Origin: Chloroflexi bacterium HGW-Chloroflexi-6
GTDB taxonomy: Bacteria; Chloroflexota; Anaerolineae; Anaerolineales; Villigracilaceae
Length of the DNA stretch: 64,000 bases
Direction of reading: 5' to 3'
Assembly (NCBI GenBank): GCA_002840685.1
Contig: PHBU01000014.1
Span: 62,001-126,000, forward strand
The notes below the pieces were generated by a model, which had not been told where the DNA came from, ran no database searches, and worked only from the letters and a program-made list of their open reading frames with translations. The position numbers and the translations under genes are program-made. Positions 33,029 to 42,040 of this stretch are shown one piece after another (the stretch's first letter is position 1; every line of letters starts with the position of its first letter).

Positions 33029-34798
33029 ATGACGACACCCGCCCCTGTTGAAACCCTTGATTTATCTGCTATCGCCGGCCAAAAACTGGCCGAAAAATTC
33101 CCCGGCGCAGTTACGGCTGACGCTCGCCCCGGCTTTTCCGGCTGGATGATTGCCCCCGAAAAGCTGATCGAAGCCGCCACCTTTATCCGCGACGAACTGG
33201 GCTACGACCTGCTCTCATCCGTTACCGGCGTGGACTATATCGCCGAAAACAAAATGGAAGTGGTCTACCACGCCTACAAAACCACCGGCGGCCCGGCCCT
33301 GGTCTTCAAAGTCCAGGCCGCACGCGTTGACCCGATCACCATCCCATCTGTCACCCCCATCTGGACGGGCGCAGATTTCCAGGAACGCGAAATCTGGGAC
33401 CTTTACGGAATCCGCTTCGAGGGCCACCCTGATTTGCGCCGCATCCTGATGTGGGAAGGTTTCGAAGGCCACCCGATGCGCAAGGATTGGAAAGAAGCCT
33501 TCTACGATGAAGAGGTCAAACCGTTTAAATCGCGTTGGCCCGATGGCAAGCACAACTTCGCTGAAAATAAAACCCCCTTTGGCGATAACGTCAGTTTCGG
33601 AGCCGGGTTCGATCCCGAAAAATGGACCCCGACCGATCCCGAAGAAGCGCTTTACGCTTCGCTCAGAAAATACAAGACCGAAGTGAAAGACGGTATCCCG
33701 ACCGACCATATCCTGGTCAATATGGGGCCGCAGCACCCTTCGACCCACGGCGTTTTCCGGGCAGTGGTCATGCTCGATGGCGAAAAAGTTGTCAGCGTAA
33801 AGCCGGTCATGGGTTATTTACACCGCAACCACGAGAAAATCGGCGAACGCAACACCTTCCTGCAAAACATGCCCTACACCGACCGTCTCGATTACTTCAA
33901 CTCGATGACAAGCAACTGGGGCTATTCCCTGGCCGTTGAAAAATTGATGGGCATTCAAGTGGCAGAACGCGCCGAATACATTCGCGTCATCATGGCCGAA
34001 CTGAGCCGCATCCAGAACCACTTGATCTTGATCGGCATGTTGATGAACGACCTGGGAGCCTACTTTACCCCGGCCCTGTACGCCTTCGAAGAACGCGAAC
34101 TGATCCTTGACATTTTCGAAGCCGTTGCCGGCTCGCGCATGATGTGCAACTACCACCGCTTTGGCGGCGTTGTGCGCGACATCCCCGAAGAATGGATGAA
34201 GAAGATCCACGGCCTGGTCTTTGACCGCCTGTCTGCCAAAATCGACGAATTTGACCGCCTGCTGACCGAAAGCGAGTTGTTTGTTTCGCGCCTGAAGGGT
34301 ATCGGCTATCTCAGCCCTGAAGACGCCATCCGCACCTCGATGACCGGTCCCATGCTGCGCGCCTCGGGCATCCCCTACGATATCCGCCGTGCTGACCCAT
34401 ACGGGATCTACGACCGCTTCGATTTCAACGTGGCCGTGCGCTACAACGGCGATATGTACGACCGCTACCTGATCCGTGTCGATGAAATGCGCGAATCGCT
34501 CAAGATCCTGGAACAGGCTCTCAAGCAGATTCCCGAAGGGCCGATCATGAGCGTCAAGCCAACCTACCAGACAAAAGTCCCGGCAGGTGAAGCCTACGGG
34601 CGTGTCGAAGCTCCCAAAGGCGAATTGGGCTTCTACGTTGTCTCGACCGGCAAACCCAACCCGTATCGCTACCACGTCCGCGCGCCATCGTTCATCAACC
34701 TGACCTCGCTCGAAATGACCTGCGTCAACGAAAAAATCGCAGACTTTGTCGCCATCCTCGGTGCGGTCGATATCGTGCTCGGCGAACTTGACCGGTAG
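33029..34798 (+). CDS. nuoCD: NADH-quinone oxidoreductase subunits C and D, fused
   Basis: A 589-residue fusion of NuoC (about 30-180, with WTGADFQEREIWDLYGIRFE and GHPDLRRILM) and NuoD (about 200-589, with NMGPQHPSTHGVFR, GYLHRNHEKIGE, YTDRLDYFNSM, and the closing EMTCVNEKIADFVAILGAVD in separate parts). NuoD forms the quinone site next to N2; it lacks the Ni-binding CxxC pairs of hydrogenase large subunits, so this is a complex I and not a group 4 hydrogenase module. The start follows ATAGGAGACCGCC. Confidence 0.96.
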   Translation: MTTPAPVETLDLSAIAGQKLAEKFPGAVTADARPGFSGWMIAPEKLIEAATFIRDELGYDLLSSVTGVDYIAENKMEVVYHAYKTTGGPALVFKVQAARVDPITIPSVTPIWTGADFQEREIWDLYGIRFEGHPDLRRILMWEGFEGHPMRKDWKEAFYDEEVKPFKSRWPDGKHNFAENKTPFGDNVSFGAGFDPEKWTPTDPEEALYASLRKYKTEVKDGIPTDHILVNMGPQHPSTHGVFRAVVMLDGEKVVSVKPVMGYLHRNHEKIGERNTFLQNMPYTDRLDYFNSMTSNWGYSLAVEKLMGIQVAERAEYIRVIMAELSRIQNHLILIGMLMNDLGAYFTPALYAFEERELILDIFEAVAGSRMMCNYHRFGGVVRDIPEEWMKKIHGLVFDRLSAKIDEFDRLLTESELFVSRLKGIGYLSPEDAIRTSMTGPMLRASGIPYDIRRADPYGIYDRFDFNVAVRYNGDMYDRYLIRVDEMRESLKILEQALKQIPEGPIMSVKPTYQTKVPAGEAYGRVEAPKGELGFYVVSTGKPNPYRYHVRAPSFINLTSLEMTCVNEKIADFVAILGAVDIVLGELDR

Positions 34799-34812
34799 AA
34801 GGGAGCAATCTT

Positions 34813-35427
34813 ATGGAAACTTATGGAAAAGGTATTCTCAAAGGCCTGATGGTGACGGCCAAACGCTTCATCGACACCTACCTTGAAGACATCAAGTGGT
34901 GGGGCCGAAAGCGTTATTTCAGTCCCGAAGGCATTGCTCACCGCGGCAGCAAGGATGCAAAAGGCATTTTCACCGTTCAATATCCTGAAGAAAAAGTGCC
35001 GGTGCCCGAAGAATTCCGCTACATCCCCTTCCTGGTTTATGACGAGGGCGAAAACGGCTCAAAGGATATTCGCTGCACATCCTGCGGTATCTGCGCAAAG
35101 GCCTGCCCGCCGCAGTGCATCTGGATCGTGCGCGGCACCGATCCTGTCACCGGACGCCCCGTGCAGCAGCCTGCCGAATTCTACATCGACGCAGACATCT
35201 GCATGAACTGCGGTTTCTGCGCCGAATACTGCCCCTTTGACGCGATCAAGATGGATCACGACTATGAGATCTCCTCTTACGGGCGCAACCTGCTCGACAA
35301 AGAAGCGCTGCTGAAATCGGCTAAATACTATGCCGAAATTCGCCCGCAGAACAATGCCCGCGAAGAAATCGCCCGCGCCGAAAAAGCTGCTGCCAAGGCA
35401 GCAGCCAAGGCAGCCGAAGCCGGCTAA
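34813..35427 (+). CDS. nuoI: NADH-quinone oxidoreductase subunit I
   Basis: A 204-residue ferredoxin-type subunit with two [4Fe-4S] motifs, CTSCGICAKACPPQC and CMNCGFCAEYCPFDA, carrying electrons to N2. An unusual Ala/Lys-rich tail (ARAEKAAAKAAAKAAEAG) ends the protein. It is the last gene of the operon before a terminator. NuoA, NuoH, NuoJ-N and the NADH module E-F-G are not encoded here, so the rest of the complex must be elsewhere. Confidence 0.95.
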   Translation: METYGKGILKGLMVTAKRFIDTYLEDIKWWGRKRYFSPEGIAHRGSKDAKGIFTVQYPEEKVPVPEEFRYIPFLVYDEGENGSKDIRCTSCGICAKACPPQCIWIVRGTDPVTGRPVQQPAEFYIDADICMNCGFCAEYCPFDAIKMDHDYEISSYGRNLLDKEALLKSAKYYAEIRPQNNAREEIARAEKAAAKAAAKAAEAG

Positions 35428-35446
35428 AACAATTGCAAAACTGCAT

Positions 35447-35477
35447 AAAACAGCCTTCTTTAGAGGAGGCTGTTTTT
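35447..35477 (+). terminator. Terminator of the iscX-nuo operon
   Basis: AAAACAGCCT and AGGCTGTTTTT form the stem of a hairpin with a 10-base loop and T-run, 20 bases after the nuoI stop. Confidence 0.8.
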
Positions 35478-35553
35478 ATTTAAACCACCGCGGTTTTCGA
35501 GACCTTTCGGCTGATTTACGCGTATATTCTTTTAGTCGCAAATAAAATAGTTG

Positions 35554-35559
35554 TATAAT
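35554..35559 (+). promoter_or_regulatory. -10 box of the NfeD-slipin pair
   Basis: TTGTATAATA lies about 30 bases before the NfeD start; a weak TTTAGT at 35531-35536 gives 17-base spacing. Confidence 0.45.
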
Positions 35560-35590
35560 AAATTTAGCCTTAAGTTTTATGGAGGCAAAA

Positions 35591-36187
35591 ATGGAATTCT
35601 TACTTGACGCAAATGTTGCTTACACCCTGCTGGTCACGGGGATTTTGCTGGGGCTGTTGGCACTGGTCGCACCGGGGACAGGTATTCTCGAAATTGGGGC
35701 ATTGTTCGCCTTCCTGTTGGCCGGTTATGGCGCTTACAACCTGGGCATCAATCCTTGGGCGCTGGTTATATTGGTTGTCAGCCTGGTCCCGTTTTTGTAT
35801 GCCATCCGCCTGCCACGCTGGCGGGCAGCCTTTCTTGGGGCTACGATCTTGCTGGTGATCGCCGGTTCGGTCTTCTTGTTCATCGGCGAAAACGGCTGGC
35901 CCGCGGTAAACCCGATTCTGGCAACAATCGTTTCCACCCTGTACGGCGGATTCCTGTACTTTGGCATCCAGCGCACCATCGCCGCCATGAACACCCGCCC
36001 CAACCACGATCTGGCCGCATTGATCGGACAACTTGGCGAAGCCAAAAGCAAGATCCACGATAGCGGTTCGGTGCAGGTTGCCGGTGAGTTATGGTCTGCG
36101 CGTAGCGAGAAAAGCATCTCTGAAGGCAGCCAGGTTCGAGTGATCAAGCGGGAAGGTTTTGTGCTTCTCGTTGAAAAAGTATCGTAG
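35591..36187 (+). CDS. NfeD-like membrane protein
   Basis: A 198-residue membrane protein with four or five hydrophobic segments (YTLLVTGILLGLLALVAPG, IGALFAFLLAGYGAYNLG, ALVILVVSLVPFLYAI, FLGATILLVIAGSVFLF) and a C-terminal OB-fold typical of NfeD proteins (GELWSARSEKSISEGSQVRV). NfeD proteins pair with SPFH/slipin proteins to organise membrane microdomains, and the slipin gene follows 35 bases downstream. I chose ATG 35591 since GGAGG lies just before it; an ATG at 35579 overlaps that site. Confidence 0.88.
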   Translation: MEFLLDANVAYTLLVTGILLGLLALVAPGTGILEIGALFAFLLAGYGAYNLGINPWALVILVVSLVPFLYAIRLPRWRAAFLGATILLVIAGSVFLFIGENGWPAVNPILATIVSTLYGGFLYFGIQRTIAAMNTRPNHDLAALIGQLGEAKSKIHDSGSVQVAGELWSARSEKSISEGSQVRVIKREGFVLLVEKVS

Positions 36188-36222
36188 CAACCCCATTCAT
36201 TACAGAAAGAGAGAGTAATATT

Positions 36223-37119
36223 ATGGAGGCAACACTTCTTATCCTGTGCGCCCTGGGCGGGGTCCTATTGCTGGCCGTCATCCTGGTTGCCAATGCGATT
36301 CGAATCGTTCCAGAATACCAACGCCTGGTTGTCTTTCGTCTGGGGCGCTCTATCGGCAGCAAAGGGCCGGGCCTGATTTTCCTGATTCCGGTCCTGGATC
36401 GCGGCGTCAAAGTGGATTTGCGCGAGCAGGTGCGCGACATCCCGCACCAGACCTCGATCACCAAAGACAATGCCAGTATTGCCGTGGACTTCATCTGGTA
36501 CTACAAAGTTCTCGACCCAATGGAAAGCGTTTTGCAGGTTGGCAACTTTGAAGCCGCTGCACAGGGTATGGCAACCACCACCCTGCGTGCCGTTATCGGT
36601 GGTATCCCGCTCGATGATGTCCTGTCTGAGCGCGAACACATCAACAAAATGCTGCGCACCCGCCTGGACGAAGTCACCGAACGCTGGGGCGTCAAAGTCA
36701 CCAACGTTGAAATTCGCGAAATCATCCCGCCGCGCGAAATCCTCGAATCGATGAACCGCCAGATGTCCGCAGAGCGCGTCCGCCGCGCCGTCGTGACCGA
36801 ATCAACCGGTCAGCGCGAAGCCGCGATCAACGTGGCGGAAGGTGAAAAACAGGCCGCCATCCTGCGAGCCCAAGGGCAGAAAGAATCCGCCATCCTGCAA
36901 GCTCAGGGCGAACGCGAAGCCCAGTACCTGCGCGCCGAAGGCTATTCGGCCGCTCTCGAGAAAATCTCCAGCGTAGCCCAGTCTGTCGATCAAAAGACGA
37001 TGACCCTGCAATACTTCGAGACCCTCAAAAACATTGGCACCAGCCCCTCGACCAAGTACATCTTCCCGATGGAATTTACGTCAATGCTCGATAACTTCCT
37101 CGGCAAGAGCAAATCGTAA
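36223..37119 (+). CDS. Slipin / SPFH (band 7) domain protein
   Basis: A 298-residue stomatin-like protein. An N-terminal membrane anchor (LILCALGGVLLLAVILVANA) is followed by the SPFH domain (VPEYQRLVVFRLGRSIGSKG, GLIFLIPVLDRGVKVDLREQ) and a long Ala/Glu/Gln coiled coil (AINVAEGEKQAAILRAQGQ and repeats). It forms oligomeric membrane scaffolds with NfeD and may control membrane proteases. Length is typical for slipins. Confidence 0.93.
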   Translation: MEATLLILCALGGVLLLAVILVANAIRIVPEYQRLVVFRLGRSIGSKGPGLIFLIPVLDRGVKVDLREQVRDIPHQTSITKDNASIAVDFIWYYKVLDPMESVLQVGNFEAAAQGMATTTLRAVIGGIPLDDVLSEREHINKMLRTRLDEVTERWGVKVTNVEIREIIPPREILESMNRQMSAERVRRAVVTESTGQREAAINVAEGEKQAAILRAQGQKESAILQAQGEREAQYLRAEGYSAALEKISSVAQSVDQKTMTLQYFETLKNIGTSPSTKYIFPMEFTSMLDNFLGKSKS

Positions 37120-37144
37120 AACGAACATCCTAAGGTAAAATAGA

Positions 37145-37174
37145 GCCTCCCCTTTGCGGGAGGCTTCATTTTTT
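37145..37174 (+). terminator. Terminator after the slipin gene
   Basis: GCCTCCC and GGGAGGC with a 6-base loop are followed by TTCATTTTTT. Confidence 0.75.
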
Positions 37175-37187
37175 GCCCCATCACACT

Positions 37188-37637
37188 ATGACAGACATCG
37201 TTTCCGCCTCCATTCTCGACCTGGGTGCTCTGCGCCACCTGGAACAGGTATGCTTTCCGCAAGATGCCTGGCCACTGCTCGATTTAATCGCGGTGCTCAG
37301 TTTTCCCGGCGTGGTGCGCTTGAAAGCTGTTGAAAACGGCAAGATGATCGGCTTTGTGGCCGGCGACCCGAGGCCAGGCGAAGGCATGGGCTGGATCGCC
37401 ACGATCGGTGTCCTGCCCGACCAGCGCGGCAAAGGGGTTGGCCGCGCCCTGCTGAACGCCTGTGAACGCGAAATGCCCCTGCCCCGCATTCGTTTAAGCG
37501 TGCGCCAGAGCAACCATGAAGCCATCCGCATGTATGAACAGGCCGGCTATCGCTCGGTCGATCACTGGCTGCGCTACTACAACGACGGTGAAGATGCCCT
37601 GGTAATGGAAAAATACATGTCGGAAACTGGACTATAA
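37188..37637 (+). CDS. GNAT family N-acetyltransferase (RimI-like)
   Basis: A 149-residue GNAT acetyltransferase. The acetyl-CoA P-loop is GVLPDQRGKGVGRALLNACE, followed by RLSVRQSNHEAIRMYEQAGY, the RimI-type tail in which the Asn and Tyr contact substrate. RimI-like enzymes acetylate protein N-termini, but the true substrate cannot be told from sequence. The start is ATG 37188; there is little ribosome-site signal (ACACT). Confidence 0.85.
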   Translation: MTDIVSASILDLGALRHLEQVCFPQDAWPLLDLIAVLSFPGVVRLKAVENGKMIGFVAGDPRPGEGMGWIATIGVLPDQRGKGVGRALLNACEREMPLPRIRLSVRQSNHEAIRMYEQAGYRSVDHWLRYYNDGEDALVMEKYMSETGL

Positions 37638-37638
37638 T
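37633..37638 (+). promoter_or_regulatory. -10 box of rnd inside the preceding stop codon
   Basis: TATAAT includes the TAA stop of the acetyltransferase gene and ends 6 bases before the RNase D ATG; no ribosome site is seen, so leaderless initiation is likely. Confidence 0.5.
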
Positions 37639-37644
37639 TCACTC

Positions 37645-38793
37645 ATGCTCTTGGAAACAACTCTCACACCACCCGTCTGGGTCAACTCACAACAATCGCT
37701 CAATCTTTTGGTGGACGACCTAAAACGCCAGACAAGCATTGCGGTCGATACCGAGGCAAACTCACTTCATGCCTATCATGAACGCGTCTGCCTTATTCAA
37801 TTTTCAACGCGTCAAACCGACTATCTGCTGGACCCACTGTCGATTGCCAATCTTTCGCAACTGGAAGAAATCTTCGCCAACCCCGAGATAGAAAAGGTTT
37901 TTCATGCAGTTGATTACGATGTTTATGGCTTGAACCGTGATTATGGCTTCAGCATCCATAATTTGTTCGATACCATGATCGCAGCACGCACCCTGGGGTA
38001 CAGCTCGCTCGGCCTTGGAAGTTTGCTAAAAGAAAAGTTTGACATCGAACTTAATAAGCGTTTTCAAAAGGCGGATTGGGGCCAACGCCCCCTGACCGAA
38101 GAGTTGATCGATTACGCCCGGCTGGATACACACTATTTGCTTGACCTGCGCAACACACTGGAGCGGGAGTTGCGCGCAAAAGGACGCTGGGAACTGGCCC
38201 ACGAGGATTTTGTCCGCGCAAGCCAGGTTAACGGCCACAACGGCGACCCGCGCGAGCGCTGGCAGCGCATCAGCGGTCAGCAAGACCTGGATCGTCGCCA
38301 GCAAACCATCCTGCATGAATTGTGCCTGGTCCGCGAGAAGATCGCTGAAAAACTGGACCGTCCGCTTTTCAAAGTAATTGGCGACCATCACCTGCTGCTG
38401 CTCGCGCAAAAATCCCCGCAAAAGATGGGCGACTTAACCGAACTTGGGCTTTCAGAACGTCAGGTTCACCGCCTGGGACGGGCCATGATCGAAGCCATTC
38501 AACGCGGGCAAACCGCTCCGCTGGTGCGCGCTACCGAAATGGATCGCGCTCCCGAGGCTGTACTGACCCGCTTGCAACGACTGAAAGCCTGGCGCAAGGA
38601 AACCGCCCAAAAGCTGGGCGTCGAATCAGATGTAATTCTGCCGCGCGTTACGATGCAAGCCATCGCGGATAGAAATCCACACACCTTGCAAGAGCTTGCC
38701 GAAATCATGCGCGAATCTCCGTGGCGGCTGGAGCACTACGGCCCAGACATCCTCAAGGCAACCCACACCGCAGTCGCCGCAAAAAAAGGTTAA
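37645..38793 (+). CDS. rnd: Ribonuclease D
   Basis: A 382-residue 3'-5' exoribonuclease involved in tRNA 3' trimming and RNA turnover. DEDD catalytic motifs are present: ExoI IAVDTEANSL, ExoII VFHAVDYDVYGL and ExoIII YARLDTHYLLDLR. Two HRDC domains follow (about 210-290 and 300-375). The gene begins 7 bases after the previous stop. Confidence 0.93.
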   Translation: MLLETTLTPPVWVNSQQSLNLLVDDLKRQTSIAVDTEANSLHAYHERVCLIQFSTRQTDYLLDPLSIANLSQLEEIFANPEIEKVFHAVDYDVYGLNRDYGFSIHNLFDTMIAARTLGYSSLGLGSLLKEKFDIELNKRFQKADWGQRPLTEELIDYARLDTHYLLDLRNTLERELRAKGRWELAHEDFVRASQVNGHNGDPRERWQRISGQQDLDRRQQTILHELCLVREKIAEKLDRPLFKVIGDHHLLLLAQKSPQKMGDLTELGLSERQVHRLGRAMIEAIQRGQTAPLVRATEMDRAPEAVLTRLQRLKAWRKETAQKLGVESDVILPRVTMQAIADRNPHTLQELAEIMRESPWRLEHYGPDILKATHTAVAAKKG

Positions 38794-38805
38794 GGAGTCA
38801 TCCTG

Positions 38806-40200
38806 ATGAAAATTCGTTTTCATGGCGCTGCCCAGACGGTCACCGGGTCGATGCACCTGGTGGAAGTTAACGGCAGTAAACTCTTGCTCGATTGCGGCCT
38901 GTTTCAAGGCCCACGCAAAGAAACCTACAAACGAAACCAGAATTTTCCATTTGACCCGGCCAGCATCAATGCGGTGGTTCTTTCACACGCTCATGTTGAC
39001 CACTGCGGTAATTTACCCAATTTGGTCAAGCAAGGTTTTTCAGGCAATATATTTGCCACCCCGGCCAGTGTGGAATTGGCCGAGATCATGATGCGCGACT
39101 CGGGGCATATACAAGAGTCAGATGCCGCCTACCTGAATTACCGCGAAGAGCGGCGCGGAACCGACATGATCGAACCACTCTATACCCAGGAAGATGCTGA
39201 AAACGTGCGCCCGCTGATGAAATCCATCGATCTGGGCATCGATTTTGAAGCATCGCCGGGTGTGATGGTGCGGCTGGTCGAGGCTGGGCACATCCTTGGC
39301 TCGGCTTCCGTGCTCTTGGAAGTTGAAGAAAAAGGCCAAAAGACCCGCATCTGGTTTTCAGGCGATGTCGGACGTCGCAACCTGCCCCTGCTGCGCGACC
39401 CTTCCCTGCCAGAACCGGTTGATCTGCTCATCAGCGAATCGACCTACGGCGACAAACCGCACCGCGACCCCGCTGTAGCCTATCTCGAGTTGAGAGATGT
39501 GGTCAGCCGCACCATTCATCGCGGCGGAAAAGTTGTCATCCCATCTTTTGCGGTTGGCCGGACCCAGGAAATCGTTTACAACTTGCACCAAATGATCGAT
39601 TCACATGATATTCCGCGTGTGCCGGTTTTCGTCGACAGCCCGCTGGCAGTCAATGCTTCAGATATCTTCAAAAAGCACCGCGAATGTTTCGACGACGAAA
39701 CCTGGGCTTTCATGCAAAACGGCACGCACCCGGCGCTTGATTTCCAAGGGCTGACTTACATCCGCAGTCTCGAAGAGTCGAAGCAACTCAATGCGCGCAA
39801 AGACCCGATGATCATCATCTCGGCTTCAGGGATGGCCGAAACCGGCCGCATTCTGCACCATCTCAAAAACAATATCGAAGACAAACGCTCAAGCATCGTC
39901 ATCGTTTCCTGGCAGGCGCCCCATACCCTCGGGCGGCGGCTGGCAGACCAGGAAGAGCGTATCAAAATCTTTGGCGAGGTTTTTTATCGTCAGGCTGAAG
40001 TTGTCACGATTGGCGGGCTTTCAGCCCACGCCGGTCAAGATATGCTGGTGGAATACGCTCATGCAGCCCAGGCGCGCAAACATGGAATTTTCCTGGTGCA
40101 CGGTGAAGAGCGCGGAGCATTGCCGCTAAAAACCAAGCTCAACGAAAACGGGCATCACAATGTTTTCTACCCGGAATTACACCAAAGTATCGAGATTTAG
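38806..40200 (+). CDS. Beta-CASP metallo-beta-lactamase ribonuclease-like protein
   Basis: A 464-residue MBL-fold nuclease of the CPSF73/beta-CASP group. Zinc motifs are LSHAHVDHCGNLP, HILGSASVLLE and FSGDVGRRNLPL. The beta-CASP cap has VFVDSPLAVNASDIFKKH and IIISASGMAETGRILHHL, and the RNA-specificity motif is TIGGLSAHAGQDMLVEYA, then VHGEERGALPLK. Such proteins process RNA. The start follows AAGGAGTCATCCTG. It directly follows the RNase D gene, so the two form an RNA-processing pair. Confidence 0.92.
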   Translation: MKIRFHGAAQTVTGSMHLVEVNGSKLLLDCGLFQGPRKETYKRNQNFPFDPASINAVVLSHAHVDHCGNLPNLVKQGFSGNIFATPASVELAEIMMRDSGHIQESDAAYLNYREERRGTDMIEPLYTQEDAENVRPLMKSIDLGIDFEASPGVMVRLVEAGHILGSASVLLEVEEKGQKTRIWFSGDVGRRNLPLLRDPSLPEPVDLLISESTYGDKPHRDPAVAYLELRDVVSRTIHRGGKVVIPSFAVGRTQEIVYNLHQMIDSHDIPRVPVFVDSPLAVNASDIFKKHRECFDDETWAFMQNGTHPALDFQGLTYIRSLEESKQLNARKDPMIIISASGMAETGRILHHLKNNIEDKRSSIVIVSWQAPHTLGRRLADQEERIKIFGEVFYRQAEVVTIGGLSAHAGQDMLVEYAHAAQARKHGIFLVHGEERGALPLKTKLNENGHHNVFYPELHQSIEI

Positions 40201-40269
40201 GGTATACTGCGGCCTGCTTAATTCACTAATCTGAATAAAAAAGTATAAGCAGAAACATACTATTCCAGT

Positions 40270-40275
40270 TATAAT
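40270..40275 (+). promoter_or_regulatory. -10 box of tRNA-Ser(CGA)
   Basis: GTTATAATCG lies about 42 bases before the tRNA 5' end; no clear -35 hexamer is visible. Confidence 0.45.
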
Positions 40276-40316
40276 CGCTTCGCAGCACGTGGTAATTTTC
40301 GCGCCGCGAGCACATT

Positions 40317-40403
40317 GGAGAGGTGCCAGAGTGGTTGAATGGGACAGTCTCGAAAACTGTTGTAGGCTCCGGTCTACCGTGGGTTCAAATCCCACCCTCT
40401 CCG
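40317..40403 (+). tRNA. tRNA-Ser (anticodon CGA)
   Basis: An 87-base class II tRNA. The acceptor stem is GGAGAGG / CCTCTCC with discriminator G, the D arm CCAGAGTGGTTGAATGG, the anticodon loop CTCGAAA (CGA), a long variable arm (TAGGCTCCGGTCTACC) and the T arm GTGGGTTCAAATCCCAC. It reads UCG codons. CCA is not encoded. Confidence 0.95.
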
Positions 40404-40407
40404 CTAA

Positions 40408-40437
40408 AAAAATCCCCATCATATGATGGGGATTTTT
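40408..40437 (+). terminator. Terminator after tRNA-Ser(CGA)
   Basis: AAAAATCCCCATCAT and ATGATGGGGATTTTT form a perfect 15-bp palindrome five bases after the tRNA. Confidence 0.85.
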
Positions 40438-40477
40438 GCTTGTGTCTCCTTGTAGTCAATTCGGGGGAATGTCAAGC

Positions 40478-40945
40478 TCACTTTGGCTTCTTATAGCGGT
40501 GAAATGGGATCATTATCGTCATGCCGATAACGATCATGATCTGCCCAAACTGAACGCCCACTGCCTGCCAGGGACCAAAAAAAGGCACTTCGGGCAAAGG
40601 TTGGGTTCCCATGCCAAAAATATCTGCCATGGCGGCAAACACGGCTATCACATAGCCAGTACCGATCAGGCGCGCGCCGATATCGGCAAGGATACTGCGT
40701 TCATCGTTCTTCCACAAACCTGAAAGTCCAATGTAGCCTCCCACGCATAAAAACCCGAGCCCAAATGTAAACACGGTGATTTGCACAAAGCCGATGACCG
40801 GGCTGCGGTCAAGACCGAGCCATTCTGGTTTTGCTCCCAAAATAAAAACCAGAAAACCAAACAGGCTGATAAACAGCCCTAGTTTTGCCTGGTCTGAACG
40901 TCGGTTTGTAACTGGAGCAGGGATGAAATTTAGTTCTTCGCTCAT
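40478..40945 (-). CDS. Four-helix membrane protein of unknown function
   Basis: A 155-residue protein with four hydrophobic segments (LGLFISLFGFLVFILGA, VQITVFTFGLGFLCVGGYIG, ARLIGTGYVIAVFAAMADIF, GVQFGQIMIVIGMTIMIPF) and a basic C-terminus (HRYKKPK). I do not recognise it. The start codon overlaps the dipeptidase stop by four bases (ATGA), so it is translationally coupled to the dipeptidase. Confidence 0.8.
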   Translation of the reverse strand: MSEELNFIPAPVTNRRSDQAKLGLFISLFGFLVFILGAKPEWLGLDRSPVIGFVQITVFTFGLGFLCVGGYIGLSGLWKNDERSILADIGARLIGTGYVIAVFAAMADIFGMGTQPLPEVPFFGPWQAVGVQFGQIMIVIGMTIMIPFHRYKKPK

Positions 40946-42027
40946 GCGGGCAAGCTCTTTTGTAAGAAATTTTTCCAGTTCAGGCCAAAAATGGCCTGAA
41001 TGTTCTCTGTGGAATAGCCGCGTTCGGCCAATAGCAGATCAAGCTTCTGTAAATCAGCGATCGTATCCAATTCGTGTGGCACTTGCTGCAAACCAAAGCC
41101 GCCATCGAAATCAGTGCCAAAGCCAACGTGTAGCGCATCCCCGGCGCGCTGGCAAATATAATCGATGAGCGCAATAACCCTGTCCAGCGAACAAGCGCTG
41201 CGCGAGTCGGATGGCTTCCAGGTTTGATCGAGAAAACGATTAAACGGGACAATTCCAATCACACCATTCCGTTCCAGCAGCTTGTCAATAATTTCATCGG
41301 TCAGGAAACGATTGCTGGAACCGTTCTTGACCATTCTCAGCGGATTGGCGTGGCTGGCCAGGATAGGGCCCTCGTAGAAATCCAGCGCCTGGAGAGCCGC
41401 TTCCCAGGCCATATGGCTGATATCCAGGCTAAAACCGCGTTCGGCCATGCCAGCCAGCAGGGAGCGGCCTTCGGCAGTCAGCGGGCCTGGTTCATTGGTT
41501 CCGCCGCAAAAACGGGTGGATTTCCAGGCCGGGCCAATCATGCGAACGCCGCATTCCCACCAATCATCAAGCTCATCGATGGAGCGAATGCCTTCTGCGC
41601 CTTCCATCAGCATCACCAAACCTGTCCGGGCGGGCTGGTCAGGTGTCGCCCACGCTTCCATAACGGCAGACAGCTCTCGGATGGAACGCACCGGGGTAAA
41701 TTTATCCGAATGACGGTCAAAAAGCCGCCGGTAGGCATCCACCTGCTTTTTATAAACGCTGTGGGCCTGTTCGACATTGGCGTAGGTCAGGATATCCCAA
41801 TCGCCTTCGCGGAGCCGGGCCGGGGTTGCAAACAAGGTGGCGAAGATAACCGCCACACGCCCCAACTGATATTCAGGCCAACCAAGCAGACTGTCATCAT
41901 TTTTTTGAACGACCAGGCTGCCCTTCTCACGGTTACGCGTTTCAAGCGCCGAAAGACTGTAATCGCGCTCAAAAGTGAGCATGTTCCAGGCCAGGTCTTG
42001 ATGAGCATCAATAATTGTCGGTTTCAT
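40942..42027 (-). CDS. Membrane dipeptidase (peptidase M19)
   Basis: A 361-residue zinc dipeptidase of the renal dipeptidase family. Motifs are IIDAHQDLAWNML (metal ligands), MLMEGAEGIRSIDEL (bridging Glu), LDISHMAWEAALQAL, GPILASHANP (metal His) and HVGFGTDFDGGFG. It cleaves dipeptides, possibly including D-amino acid forms. I chose ATG 42027; an in-frame GTG at 42048 lies within the terminator hairpin of the S1 gene. The usual ribosome site is lacking, and the gene probably depends on read-through or an unseen promoter. Confidence 0.9.
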   Translation of the reverse strand: MKPTIIDAHQDLAWNMLTFERDYSLSALETRNREKGSLVVQKNDDSLLGWPEYQLGRVAVIFATLFATPARLREGDWDILTYANVEQAHSVYKKQVDAYRRLFDRHSDKFTPVRSIRELSAVMEAWATPDQPARTGLVMLMEGAEGIRSIDELDDWWECGVRMIGPAWKSTRFCGGTNEPGPLTAEGRSLLAGMAERGFSLDISHMAWEAALQALDFYEGPILASHANPLRMVKNGSSNRFLTDEIIDKLLERNGVIGIVPFNRFLDQTWKPSDSRSACSLDRVIALIDYICQRAGDALHVGFGTDFDGGFGLQQVPHELDTIADLQKLDLLLAERGYSTENIQAIFGLNWKNFLQKSLPA

Positions 42028-42040
42028 AGGGATAAATAAA

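Noticed and set aside
34813..35427. Group 4 hydrogenase reading of the nuo genes
   Set aside because: NuoD lacks the paired CxxC nickel ligands and no hydrogenase maturation genes are present.
40177..40422. 81-residue minus-strand frame with RVGFEPTVDRS
   Set aside because: It is the antisense of tRNA-Ser(CGA); the VGFEPT peptide is a well-known false translation of tRNA T arms.
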